DNA of 64,000 nt from NCBI RefSeq assembly GCF_910593845.1, contig NZ_CAJVAS010000033.1:1-64000 (forward strand), in the 5' to 3' direction. Of the stretch, positions 1-8,084 are shown piece by piece. Numbering within the stretch: position 1 is the first letter of the stretch; the number at the start of each line of letters is the position of its first letter. Both the position numbers and the translations under genes were made by a program. Source of the DNA: Paenibacillus solanacearum (GTDB lineage: Bacteria > Bacillota > Bacilli > Paenibacillales > NBRC-103111). A model generated the notes under the pieces. It saw only the letters and a program-made list of their open reading frames with translations, had not been told where the DNA came from and made no database searches.

Positions 1-257
1 AGGGCGATTGCAACTTAACAGCTTACAAAAACCATATTTTACCATTAGGTCATCGCTTGGGTGGCTTGTTTGCTATGCCATTCTACTTGGGTGCGGTAAA
101 GCAACGTCAATTTCAGACTTCATTTCTCCTTTTTCGCCATTGGCATAGAGCCCAATTGTTCTCTTGCCGTTACTTTATCACAGCTGCGCGACGAACATTT
201 CTTCTGAATTGCTACATTGGCTTCCCGCTCCGCTGCCGCCCGTTCGGATTGAAACGC

Positions 258-291
258 AAAAAGCGCCGCATCCGTACGGGATACAGCGCTT
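258..291 (-). terminator. Rho-independent terminator after dhaL
   Basis: On the minus strand a hairpin with arms GAAGCGC / GCGCTT and an inner ATCC/GGAT pairing is followed by a run of five T. It lies 38 bases beyond the dhaL stop and probably ends the dhaKL transcript. I see no gene in the first 328 bases. Confidence 0.7.
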
Positions 292-328
292 CTTCCATGG
301 AAACAGCAGGAGCCGCCGCTCCCGATAG

Positions 329-967
329 TTAGCTTACCTCGCGCAGCGCATCCGTGAAGGCAGACAAAATCAGATGGGCCGATGCCGCACCTGGATCGAT
401 ATGGCCTGTCGACCGCTCGCCTAGCCGGCTGGAACGGCCGAGCTGCGACACGAGCGTCGCCGTCGCACGCATTCCCTGCTCTCCGGCCCGGACCGCCTCG
501 TCGAGGCTGTCGATCAATCCTTTGCCCTCGCTGCGGGCCAGCCGCAGCGCGTCGATCGCCGGCAGCCACGCATCCATCATCGTTTTATCGCCGAGCTTCG
601 CTTTGCCGCGATCCTGAATTCCTTGCACCGCCACCGTCCAAAACTGCACGACGTCGTCGTCCTCCAGCTCCGCCTTCCCTTTCAGCACGGCGCCGCCGCG
701 CATGAAAGCCGTCGCGTACAGCGGGCCGACCGACGATCCGACCGCATTGAGGAAAGACATCGCCACTTCGTTCAGCAGCGCGCCGCAATCTTCTCCGTTG
801 TGCTCATCCAGCTTGTGCACGATGGCCTGCCAACCGAGCGACATCGTCACGCCGTGGTCTCCGTCGCCGACGGCCCGGTCCAATTCGGACAGTTCGTCTT
901 TCTTGCTCTCGATCTGCTCCGCTATTGCGCGCAGCAGTTGTTTCCATTGTGCTATGGTCAGTTTCAT
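329..967 (-). CDS. dhaL: Dihydroxyacetone kinase subunit DhaL (ADP/ATP-binding subunit)
   Basis: This 212-residue protein matches the nucleotide-binding DhaL subunit of two-component dihydroxyacetone kinases. The acidic Mg-nucleotide motif (D30, then GDGDHG at residues 34-39) is present, followed by the GSSVGPLYATAF loop and the GDKTMMDAWLPA segment typical of the family. The ATG at 967 is chosen because GGGAGG lies just upstream; a longer reading to 1018 adds low-complexity sequence without a ribosome binding site. The gene lies 92 bases downstream of dhaK on the same strand, and a terminator follows. The phosphotransfer subunit DhaM is absent here, so the nucleotide could be replenished by exchange (an ATP-dependent kinase) or by a DhaM encoded elsewhere. 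The true substrate could be another ketose such as erythrulose. Confidence 0.93.
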   Translation of the reverse strand: MKLTIAQWKQLLRAIAEQIESKKDELSELDRAVGDGDHGVTMSLGWQAIVHKLDEHNGEDCGALLNEVAMSFLNAVGSSVGPLYATAFMRGGAVLKGKAELEDDDVVQFWTVAVQGIQDRGKAKLGDKTMMDAWLPAIDALRLARSEGKGLIDSLDEAVRAGEQGMRATATLVSQLGRSSRLGERSTGHIDPGAASAHLILSAFTDALREVS

Positions 968-1059
968 ATGCGTCCGCCTCCCGTTTGATACGGCGGCAGC
1001 GGGCGATGCCGTCCGCACCGGCCGCCGCCGTTGTGCTAAAGTAAATGATTCCGGTTCGG

Positions 1060-2061
1060 TTACTTCTGAACGTAAAGCGGCGTATCCGCCGGATGGTCGA
1101 CCATCTCGGCCAGCTCATCATCGAGTTTCATCACCGACACCGAGCAGCCCCCCATCTCCAGCGAGGTGACAAACTCGCCGACGAAGGACCGATGAATCTC
1201 GACCCCGAGGTCGGCAAGCAGCCGGGCTACGCGCCGGAAGACGATGAACAGCTCCATCTGCGACGTAGAGCCAAGCCCGTTGACGATGACGGCCACCCGG
1301 TCGCCCGCCGCAAGCGGCATATCCGCCGTAATTGTCGAGAGCAGCGAATCAGCCACCTCATCGGCCGTCCCCAGCTTGCCGCGTTTGACGCCCGGCTCGC
1401 CGTGAATGCCGAGGCCGATTTCCATCTCGTCGTCTCCGAGCATAAAGCTCGGTTTGCCTGTTTGCGGCACGTAGCACGGAGATAAGGCCACGCCCATCGT
1501 GCGGATGCTGGCGTTCGCCTTCTGCGCCACACGTACGACGTCGTCCAGCGCATACCCTTTGTCGGCGGCGGCACCCGCCGCCTTGAACACGAGGAACCCT
1601 CCGGCAATCCCGCGACGGCGGTGCGCTTCCTCCTTGGAAGCGGACGCCACGTCATCGGTGACAAGCACCGTTTCTACGCGAATGCCCTCCATGCCCGCCA
1701 GCTCGGCCGCCATATCGAAATTCATGCAGTCCCCCGCATAATTGCCATACATATATAGAACGCCGGCTCCGCCGTTCACCGCCTTGGTAACCTGCAGCAC
1801 CGGATCGGGCGGCGGCGAGGCGAATACGTTCCCGACCGGCGCGCCGTCGGCGAAACCGGGACCGATCAGCCCCATAAACGCCGGCTCATGCCCCGAGCCT
1901 CCGCCAATCACGATCCCGACCTTCCCCGGGCGCACAGGCTTCGAGCTGACGACGGATCGTTTGTTCTCGGCGCATATTCTCACATATTGCGGATAAGCTG
2001 CGGCGTAGCCCTCGATCATTTCATCGACTACATCATTCGGTACATTCATGAGCTTCTTCAT
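1060..2061 (-). CDS. dhaK: Dihydroxyacetone kinase subunit DhaK (substrate-binding subunit)
   Basis: This 333-residue protein is the DhaK subunit, which binds the keto-sugar covalently as a hemiaminal and presents it to DhaL. The N-terminal GGGSGHEPA motif (residues 53-61) and the substrate-binding histidine in GLGIHGEPG (H220) are both present, so the active site looks intact. The ATG at 2061 gives the canonical MKKLMN start with GGGGGA upstream. The stop codon of a decayed sugar-ABC permease lies only 22 bases before this start, so dhaKL was probably once the distal part of a transporter-kinase operon. Exact substrate (dihydroxyacetone, erythrulose or a related triose/tetrose) cannot be told from sequence alone. 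Confidence 0.94.
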   Translation of the reverse strand: MKKLMNVPNDVVDEMIEGYAAAYPQYVRICAENKRSVVSSKPVRPGKVGIVIGGGSGHEPAFMGLIGPGFADGAPVGNVFASPPPDPVLQVTKAVNGGAGVLYMYGNYAGDCMNFDMAAELAGMEGIRVETVLVTDDVASASKEEAHRRRGIAGGFLVFKAAGAAADKGYALDDVVRVAQKANASIRTMGVALSPCYVPQTGKPSFMLGDDEMEIGLGIHGEPGVKRGKLGTADEVADSLLSTITADMPLAAGDRVAVIVNGLGSTSQMELFIVFRRVARLLADLGVEIHRSFVGEFVTSLEMGGCSVSVMKLDDELAEMVDHPADTPLYVQK

Positions 2062-2083
2062 GGACTCGCATCCCCCAACGGTC

Positions 2084-2496
2084 TTATTTGAAAGTGGAAT
2101 TCGCCATCGCGCTGACAACGTATTTCTTGGACAAATACAATTAAAAGCACGATCGGCGCAGCAAAAAAAATACTGTAAGCGGATACGTCACGCCAAGTAA
2201 TAAGCGCCCAAAACGTATCCAGCCAGTTGATCTTCGACAGCATGACTACACCGGCACGAAAAATACATGCTCGGGATCATGAGCGCAGCAAGCACGAAGA
2301 AAAAATCATTGCCCCTTCCCAAGAACGCCCTTGTGCAAAAAGCATGTGCGGCCAGCAGGCCCAAATGCGGCTGCAGCACCACCGGAAATTTCAGCGCCGC
2401 AATCAGCAGCCGATAGAGGGGACATCATCATCCGAAGCGTAACCAGGGCGGCGAAGACGGTCTGCGGCGACTTCCAGAAAACCGTACTTGCTGTCA
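2084..2496 (-). pseudogene. Decayed sugar ABC permease (MalG type)
   Basis: Reading the minus strand in shifting frames gives recognisable pieces of a MalG-type permease in the correct order: an ATG at 2496, the segment LAAHAFCTRAFLGRGNDFFF followed by VLAALMIP, then MLSKINWLDTFWALI, then SAYSIFF, and the C-terminus KYVVSAMANSTFK with a stop at 2084-2086. The same landmarks occur in the intact permease at 22717-23547 (for example FAFAKGTFAGRDKLFLLVLAAL and ITAMSNSTFK). At least two frameshifts and internal deletions, including the EAA loop region, make it non-functional. It lies between another permease relic and dhaK. Confidence 0.85.
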
Positions 2497-2498
2497 TT

Positions 2499-2796
2499 TT
2501 ACCCCACCTCCCCTTCGTAGTGAACCTTTTTCTTCGAAGTACGAACGGTAAAAGGGGTACATCCAGTACACGATCCTCTTCGCCGCTTTCAGCGTTCCGC
2601 CGTCGGTCAGTACGTCCACCGGCTGGAATGCTTGCATTGAAGAGATGAGCTGCATACCCTCGCCGTAACTTATGGGTGGAAGATCGTACCTGGTTTCGGA
2701 CGGACGGCCGCTTGGCCACCGAACGCCCGCTCGATCGAGGCCGGCTCCCCCCTTTTCTCGAAAACGTGACCACCAGAGATGCTGTCGTTTGAGCAT
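2499..2796 (-). pseudogene. Decayed sugar ABC permease (MalF type)
   Basis: The reading frame contains ISSMQAFQPVDVLTDGG followed by TLKAAKRIVYWMYPF, matching the C-terminal third of MalF-type permeases; compare ISSMQVFQSVDIMTNGG in the intact gene at 21759-22706. After a deletion of about 30 codons and a frameshift, the adjacent frame ends KKVHYEGEVG and stop, closely matching the intact protein's RKKVHYEG end. The N-terminal two thirds are missing. Its stop codon is two bases before the ATG of the MalG-type relic, the spacing expected of an ABC permease pair. Confidence 0.85.
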
Positions 2797-2975
2797 ATTA
2801 CGATTGATGTATTGTAACTATATGTATTCAGTTCACTATCATTTTTGCACTCAAAGTATTATTTGTCAATCATTTTTCTGATTTTTATCTTTGTTTATTG
2901 TTGTTTATTGATGATTATTTTCTTTATTTATTGTCGTTTCACCTTGATTACTCAGCAAAATGGTCGGATTGCGCA
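2797..2975. other. AT-rich intergenic stretch, no gene seen
   Basis: This stretch is markedly richer in A+T than its surroundings and carries three TTTATTG repeats near 2890-2935. A TTGACA-like -35 hexamer can be read on the minus strand at 2864-2869, but no good -10 is correctly spaced. It may be the old promoter region of the decayed ABC-dhaKL operon. No coding signal was found. Confidence 0.4.
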
Positions 2976-3021
2976 CAAAAAAATCCCGCTATGCGCTGTC
3001 CATGACAGAGATAACGGGATT
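2976..3021 (-). terminator. Rho-independent terminator after the glycerophosphodiesterase gene
   Basis: On the minus strand AATCCCG pairs with CGGGATT around an inner CTGTC-ATG-GACAG stem, followed by a run of T. It lies 30 bases beyond the stop of the phosphodiesterase gene and separates that transcription unit from the dha region. Confidence 0.85.
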
Positions 3022-3051
3022 CGGCCGAAGGTTACGCGATGGCGAGCCGGC

Positions 3052-3765
3052 TCACGACATATGCTGCTGAACAAACGCGCTCCACCGTTCCAGCTCATTG
3101 GTGCAAATGAGCGCCTGCGGGTATTTGTCCTTGATCAGCCGCATCTCTTCTTCGGTATCGACCGGCCAGGCGATCAGCTCCAGATCGTGATCGGCAATCA
3201 TTCCGGCGTATTTCTCCGTCAAAAACGGCAGCTTGACCGCCAAATATTTGCCGCGGATTTCTTTCATGAACGGAAACACATACGGCATGCTTCCGCTGAA
3301 GACGAGACCGACGTCGATATCCTTGTCCAGCTCGCGAAGGCGGGCCACGGAAAAATGATCGAAGGAAATGACGTACACTTGATCGACCATGCCGGTTTTG
3401 CGCACGACGTCGACCACCGCCTCCTCCAGTCCCGGGTACAGGTCGCCGGTCTGCTTCATTTCGATGCTGACGACAAGCTTGTCCTTCAGCAGCCGCAGCG
3501 ACTCTTCCAGCGTCGGGATCACTTCCGTGCCGCCGATGCGCAGCTCGCGAAGCTCTGCCGCCGTGTAATCCTTAAACTGGCCGGGCGCGCCAGTCATTCG
3601 CTGAAGCGAAGCATCATGCATGACCATCGGCACGCCGTCTTTGCTCAAATGGACGTCAAGCTCCAGCTGAGTGAAAGACAAGTCGCACGCCGCCTGAAAC
3701 GACGGCAGCGTGTTCTCATAATATTTGACGGGGTATCCCCGATGCGCGATGCCTCTTACCTTCAT
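3052..3765 (-). CDS. Glycerophosphodiester phosphodiesterase family protein
   Basis: The 237-residue protein has the GDPD TIM-barrel hallmarks: HRGYPVKYYENTLPSF at the N-terminus (H8, E17), the metal ligands in ELDVHLSKDG (E36, D38) and the second histidine in MVMHD (H50). Family members hydrolyse glycerophosphodiesters to sn-glycerol-3-phosphate and an alcohol. The protein lacks a signal peptide, so it should act in the cytoplasm. The ATG at 3765 is preferred because AAGGGA precedes it by about nine bases; ATGs at 3774 and 3783 are possible. The start overlaps the end of the EEP-family gene upstream, indicating co-transcription. A terminator follows. Confidence 0.88.
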   Translation of the reverse strand: MKVRGIAHRGYPVKYYENTLPSFQAACDLSFTQLELDVHLSKDGVPMVMHDASLQRMTGAPGQFKDYTAAELRELRIGGTEVIPTLEESLRLLKDKLVVSIEMKQTGDLYPGLEEAVVDVVRKTGMVDQVYVISFDHFSVARLRELDKDIDVGLVFSGSMPYVFPFMKEIRGKYLAVKLPFLTEKYAGMIADHDLELIAWPVDTEEEMRLIKDKYPQALICTNELERWSAFVQQHMS

Positions 3766-3779
3766 AGATTCCATTCCCT

Positions 3780-4574
3780 TCATGATAACTGAAGCTCCGC
3801 CACTAACGGATAATGATCGCTGGGGAATCGTCCCTGAATGATGTCGCTGACGATTTGAATCCGCTGCACCGCTACCGGGCCGCGCGTCAAGATCCAGTCG
3901 ATGCGCCAAGACGGGCCGCGGCCGGCAGGATTGTTAAAGTTATTGAACGTACCGAGCCCTTCGCCGATCGTTTCGCCGGCCGACAGCCAAGTATCGGTGA
4001 AACCGCCTTCACGAGTAAACGCGCCGTATGCCTCCGAATCCGGTCCGACGTTGAAGTCTCCCGCGATGATGACCGGCAGCTCGGGATCGAATGATTTTGC
4101 CCGCTCCACCATCAACTGCGCCGCTAGAACACGAGATTCCGGCGATTTGTGGTCAAAGTGGGTGTTGCATAAGTAAAACGAACGCTTCGTCTCCCGGTCG
4201 TGAAACCGCCCCCACGTCACCATCCGCGGAGCCGCGTTCCCCCACGTAACGGAGCCGATGACATTCGGCGTTGCCGAAAGCCAGTAATGATCGTATTCCA
4301 GCAGCTCGAAACGGTCTTTCCGGTAAAATATGGCCATGTATTCGCCGCCGCTGCCGCCCTTGCGGCCGAGGCCAAGCCAATCATAGCCGGGCAGCACGGT
4401 CAGCATGTCCTTCACCTGGCCGTAGAAACATTCCTGCGTCGTCACGATATCCGGCGCCTCGCGCTTCAACAGCATCTCTAATAGCGGCAGACGCTCTTCC
4501 CATGAATTCGGACTCGGATCGGTCGCATGCCGGACATTGACCGTCATGATTCGCATTCCCGCTGTATTGTTCAT
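3780..4574 (-). CDS. Endonuclease/exonuclease/phosphatase (EEP) family hydrolase
   Basis: The 264-residue protein shows every motif of the DNase I-like EEP fold: NVRH near the start, the metal-binding glutamate in TTQEC (E48), CNTHFDH, GDFN, IDWILTRG and the terminal catalytic SDHYPL. No signal peptide is seen. Stand-alone bacterial members of this subfamily often act on phosphodiester or phospholipid head-group substrates rather than DNA; next to a glycerophosphodiesterase, a role in phosphodiester or phosphosugar turnover is plausible but inferred. A GGAG/GAGG ribosome binding site lies upstream of the ATG at 4574. The following phosphodiesterase gene starts around its stop codon, so the two are probably coupled. 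Confidence 0.87.
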   Translation of the reverse strand: MNNTAGMRIMTVNVRHATDPSPNSWEERLPLLEMLLKREAPDIVTTQECFYGQVKDMLTVLPGYDWLGLGRKGGSGGEYMAIFYRKDRFELLEYDHYWLSATPNVIGSVTWGNAAPRMVTWGRFHDRETKRSFYLCNTHFDHKSPESRVLAAQLMVERAKSFDPELPVIIAGDFNVGPDSEAYGAFTREGGFTDTWLSAGETIGEGLGTFNNFNNPAGRGPSWRIDWILTRGPVAVQRIQIVSDIIQGRFPSDHYPLVAELQLS

Positions 4575-4802
4575 CGCGCCTCATTCACTCCTTCGTCGCT
4601 TCGATTCGCCTGTGCAGCCCGTTAGGACCGGCGCAAGCAGCCTCCTGCCGCCGCTCCAGAGCGGCAGCCGTACCTGACGATCGTTCGGCCGTAAGTATAT
4701 GCCGTACGCCTCTTCCGTGCGAGCTCGACGGATGCACCGTCTACGCAGGTTTTCCGCTCCGCTGCCGCCCATGTGGCGGTGCGAGGCGGTCAGCCGCCCC
4801 GA

Positions 4803-5423
4803 TTAAAGAAACGGCGCCTCGCTCGGGATCACATTATAATGCAGCAGACGCATGCCTTCCTGCGAAGTCTCCAGCACGGTGAGCGCCGTGTTGGCTTTCG
4901 CCAGCAGCCTGTAATTGCGAAACGGAATCGACAGCATTCCCGCCATGTAAATACGGATCGATGTGCTGTGGCTGACGACCAGAATATTTTCTTCGGGATG
5001 CTTCTGCGCCGTATCCGCAAAAAAACGGTTCATCCGGTCAAATACTTGCGCAGCCGTCTCACCCGTCCCTCCCGCACTCGCTTGTTCCGGGTCCTCGTAC
5101 CAGCGCTGCCACGCTTCCGGGTACTGCGCTACGATGTTCGGATAGTGCAGTCCGTCCCATAATCCGAAGTCGATCTCCGTCACCCGTTCGTCCTGCTCCA
5201 CCGGAAGGCCGCGCTGCGCTGCTGCCGGTTCGGCCGTTTGGACCGCCCTGCGCAGATCGGAAGCCATGACGCGGTCGATCGGCGTCCCGCGCAAATAGCG
5301 TGCGGCCTGTTCGGCCTGCTCCCTCCCCTGTGCGGACAAGTCGATATCCGATCTGCCGCAATAGCGGTTGTGATCGCGGTTCCATTCCGTTTGTCCGTGC
5401 CGCATAATATAAAATCGCGTCAT
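4803..5423 (-). CDS. Histidine phosphatase family protein (phosphoglycerate mutase-like)
   Basis: The 206-residue protein starts with the phosphohistidine motif MRHGQTEWN (H9) and has the second catalytic histidine in VVSHSTSIR, with the conserved acid in TEIDFGLWDG. This is the small cytoplasmic branch of the superfamily, which dephosphorylates sugar phosphates, nucleotides or cobalamin intermediates. Its start overlaps the stop of the upstream FGGY kinase by four bases, so translation is coupled. Kinase and phosphatase in one operon suggests balancing of a phosphosugar pool; this is inference. The 228 bases after it hold no gene I can recognise. Confidence 0.87.
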   Translation of the reverse strand: MTRFYIMRHGQTEWNRDHNRYCGRSDIDLSAQGREQAEQAARYLRGTPIDRVMASDLRRAVQTAEPAAAQRGLPVEQDERVTEIDFGLWDGLHYPNIVAQYPEAWQRWYEDPEQASAGGTGETAAQVFDRMNRFFADTAQKHPEENILVVSHSTSIRIYMAGMLSIPFRNYRLLAKANTALTVLETSQEGMRLLHYNVIPSEAPFL

Positions 5424-6895
5424 GCCGGTTCACTCTCGCTTTCTCCCGCCAAATAGCCAAGCGCTCTTAATTGTTCGACGAAGCGGCGGTAGTTGTCATC
5501 GTATTTGTCACAGACCGGTGCGTCCCAAGGCTCGATCAGCTGCTCCGGCGCGATCATCGCCGCGCCCGCTTCTTCGAGATTCGAGAACAGCGTGCCCGAG
5601 GCGGCCAGCACGGCCGCGCCGACGGCGCCCTCGACATGCCTCATCTTGCGGATCGGCCTGCGCAGCACGCTGCTGCGGATGCCGAGCCACACGGCGCTTG
5701 CGCTTGCGCCACCCGCCGTATATACAGCCGTTACCGGCTCGCCGGATAACGACTCGATCATATCGTAGGTGAGCCGCTCCAAATAAGCGACGCCCTCCAT
5801 CCGCGACGCGAACCGCTCTACGTCGGTCAAGCCGGCGTGGTCGAAGCCGCGTGCCTGCGCGGCGACGAACGGGAAGCGCTCCCCCTGCTGCTGCAGCGGA
5901 TAGCTTATCCAGGGCGTCGGCGCCAGCTTGGCCGCTTCGCGGTTCAATGCGGCGAGGTCCGCCCCCACATAATCGCGGGATATCCAGTCGCCGCCCGTAT
6001 TGCTCGCGCCGCCCGGCATCCAGTACCCCTGCGGATGCTTGTGGTTGTACAGCCTCCCGAGCGGATCGGCGATCGGCTCGCGCGTGACGCCCTTAACGAC
6101 GAGCGTCGTTCCGATCGTCGTGCTCCACTCGCCCGGGCGAATCGCGCCCGAAGCGATCTGCGACGCGCAGCCGTCGGTCATCCCCGTCACGACGAGGACG
6201 CTTCGCGGCAAGCCGGTCGCCTCCGCCACCTCGGGGGTCACAGAGCCCAGCACGGTTCCCGGCGGGACGACCTTCGGCAGCCACGACGCCGGAATGCCGA
6301 GCTCACCGGTCACGTAGCCGGGCCATTGATGATGCCCAAGGTCATAGCCGGTCTTGAGGCAGTTCGAATAGTCCGTCACGCCCCACACCCCGCTCAGCTT
6401 GCCGATCACATAGTCGGCCGCATGCGCCCACAGGGCGATTCGTTCCGCCGCAGCCGGGTCATGCTCCCGGAACCATAGCATTTTCGGAAGCCCGGAGGAG
6501 GCGTTGAACGCCGTATAGCCCGTCAGTCCGGCCCGCTCTGCGGCAGCCTTGCACCGCTGCGCCTCGCGGAACGAGCGGGGATCGCTGTACATAAGCGCCG
6601 GGCTGACCGGTTCATACCGGGCGTCAAGCGCGATCATCGTCCCTGACGTCGACGTGACGGAGATCGCCTTGACCTCCGGCTTCAGTACGAGCCGGTTCAA
6701 GTCTCCCGTCAACCGGGCCAAGCAGGCCAGCAGGTCGTCCCACCACCCGGCGGGAGACTGCTCCTCCCGCGAGCCCTCGATGGAAAAAGCAACCGCGTGC
6801 GACGACAGCAGCTCGCCTTGGTCGTTCACCGCCATCACGCGCACGCCTTGCGTACCGATGTCCGCACCTATCACTACAGGTCGTTGCTGCGGCAT
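5420..6895 (-). CDS. FGGY-family carbohydrate kinase
   Basis: The 491-residue protein has the two-domain actin-like FGGY layout: the N-terminal phosphate-1 motif GADIGTQGVRV (residues 10-20), TSTSGTMIALD, the GMTDGCASQIASGA segment that opens the second domain, and the late adenosine motif AGGASASAVW. Length is normal for xylulokinase, gluconokinase or ribulokinase; sequence alone does not decide the sugar. It sits between a 2-hydroxyacid dehydrogenase upstream and a histidine phosphatase that overlaps its stop, all probably under the SorC regulator. The ATG at 6895 is preceded by a GGAGGGGAGC ribosome binding site. Confidence 0.9.
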   Translation of the reverse strand: MPQQRPVVIGADIGTQGVRVMAVNDQGELLSSHAVAFSIEGSREEQSPAGWWDDLLACLARLTGDLNRLVLKPEVKAISVTSTSGTMIALDARYEPVSPALMYSDPRSFREAQRCKAAAERAGLTGYTAFNASSGLPKMLWFREHDPAAAERIALWAHAADYVIGKLSGVWGVTDYSNCLKTGYDLGHHQWPGYVTGELGIPASWLPKVVPPGTVLGSVTPEVAEATGLPRSVLVVTGMTDGCASQIASGAIRPGEWSTTIGTTLVVKGVTREPIADPLGRLYNHKHPQGYWMPGGASNTGGDWISRDYVGADLAALNREAAKLAPTPWISYPLQQQGERFPFVAAQARGFDHAGLTDVERFASRMEGVAYLERLTYDMIESLSGEPVTAVYTAGGASASAVWLGIRSSVLRRPIRKMRHVEGAVGAAVLAASGTLFSNLEEAGAAMIAPEQLIEPWDAPVCDKYDDNYRRFVEQLRALGYLAGESESEPA

Positions 6896-6915
6896 ATGCT
6901 GCTCCCCTCCTATAC

Positions 6916-7018
6916 TGCAACCGTTACTCCATATAACATGGAGTCGGTTGTCAGCTACACTGCAACCGTTACTCCATTTAACAAGCAGCCGGTTGTCCGT
7001 TGCGCTGCAACCGTTACT
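6916..7018. repeat. 45-bp tandem repeat with hairpin units
   Basis: The motif TGCAACCGTTACT occurs at 6916, 6961 and 7006, exactly 45 bases apart. In units one and two the downstream half carries CGGTTGT, so CAACCG and CGGTTG form an inverted repeat; in unit one an inner ACTCCAT/ATGGAGT pair extends the stem. The third unit is truncated. The array fills the 138-base gap between the kinase and the upstream dehydrogenase gene. Confidence 0.85.
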
Positions 7019-7033
7019 TTCGAGTTCCTTCTA

Positions 7034-8050
7034 TTATAAAGCGGTCTGCTGCGATTCCAGCAAAGGAAGAACAGACGGGTTCACGAGCTGACGAATGCTG
7101 CGGTTGCCGTGAACGAACCATTCCTTCAGCACATCGTTCATAATCTTGACGCTGTATCCGTCCACTTCAAACGAAGCGCCGGCGATATGCGGCGTCGCGT
7201 ACACATTCGGCAGCGAAATGAGCTCGTAGTCCGAAGCGTCCGGCGGTTCGTTATAGAATACATCGAGAATCGCTCCGCCGATCCGCCGTTCCTTGAGCGC
7301 GCTGTACAAAGCGTCCCTCTGGACGACCGACGCCCGGGCGCTGTTGACGAAGATCGCATCCGGCTTCATCATCCCGAACAATCGTTCGTTGATAGAGCCC
7401 GTCGTCTCTGCCGTTACCGGCAAATGAATGGAGACAATGTCGCTCGTCGAAAAAATGTCTTCCAGCGACAGCGGGACATACTCCGGCTTCGGCGGCTGTT
7501 TCAAATACGGATCGTAATACTGGATTTTACAGTCGAACCCGGACAATACGGCCGCCACCCGTTGGCCGACGCCGCCAAAGCCGACCATGCCGACCGTTCT
7601 GCCGCACAGTTCATGTCCGCGGAAGTAAAGATACGATTCATGCGCGTCCTGCTTCCATTGCCCGGACTTCAGCCACGCCTCGCCTTCCCGCATTTTCCGC
7701 AAGAACACGATGAGCGCCGCCGTTACAAGCTCGGCTACCGCCTGCGCGTTGCGGGCCGGCGTATTGAAGACGGGAATGCCGCGACGTGTCGCAGCGGCGA
7801 CATCTACATTGGAAGGCGTGCCCCGGCATACGCCGATAAATTTCAAGTTGGCGGTCTCGATGACAGACGCATCCACATGGTCATGCTCCGTGATCAGAGC
7901 GTCCGCTCCCGTCTCCTGAAGCAGCCGGATCAATTCATCCGAGTGAAAAGCTCTGCCGTGCGGCTTCCACGGCCGGAAATGGACGGTGCCATACCGCTCC
8001 AGTTGTTGCAGCGCTTCGTTCGAGTAAGGGGCCGTCACCAGCATGTTCAT
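7034..8050 (-). CDS. NAD-dependent D-2-hydroxyacid dehydrogenase
   Basis: The 338-residue protein belongs to the D-isomer-specific 2-hydroxyacid dehydrogenases. The Rossmann motif GFGGVG is at 157-162 and the catalytic set is complete: R239 in NSARAS, E268 in YNEPP and H288 in PHIAG. These enzymes interconvert 2-keto and D-2-hydroxy acids with NAD(P)H. It follows the sorC regulator by 34 bases and precedes the FGGY kinase, so a sugar-acid or keto-acid step in the same pathway is likely; the substrate is unknown. The 45-bp repeat array separates it from the kinase gene. Confidence 0.9.
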   Translation of the reverse strand: MNMLVTAPYSNEALQQLERYGTVHFRPWKPHGRAFHSDELIRLLQETGADALITEHDHVDASVIETANLKFIGVCRGTPSNVDVAAATRRGIPVFNTPARNAQAVAELVTAALIVFLRKMREGEAWLKSGQWKQDAHESYLYFRGHELCGRTVGMVGFGGVGQRVAAVLSGFDCKIQYYDPYLKQPPKPEYVPLSLEDIFSTSDIVSIHLPVTAETTGSINERLFGMMKPDAIFVNSARASVVQRDALYSALKERRIGGAILDVFYNEPPDASDYELISLPNVYATPHIAGASFEVDGYSVKIMNDVLKEWFVHGNRSIRQLVNPSVLPLLESQQTAL

Positions 8051-8084
8051 TCTTCCTCAACCTTTCGTTTGTTGCGATCAATGC

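Noticed and set aside
1..328. Reading frames at the left edge
   Set aside because: They overlap a terminator, have no ribosome binding sites and yield low-quality sequence.
2845..3792. Long plus-strand reading frame of 315 codons
   Set aside because: It is antisense to the glycerophosphodiesterase gene, begins in AT-rich non-coding DNA and gives Arg/His-rich sequence without family motifs.
4581..4772. 63-codon minus-strand frame between the EEP gene and the histidine phosphatase
   Set aside because: No start signal, strongly basic composition and no recognisable motif; possibly a remnant but not supportable.
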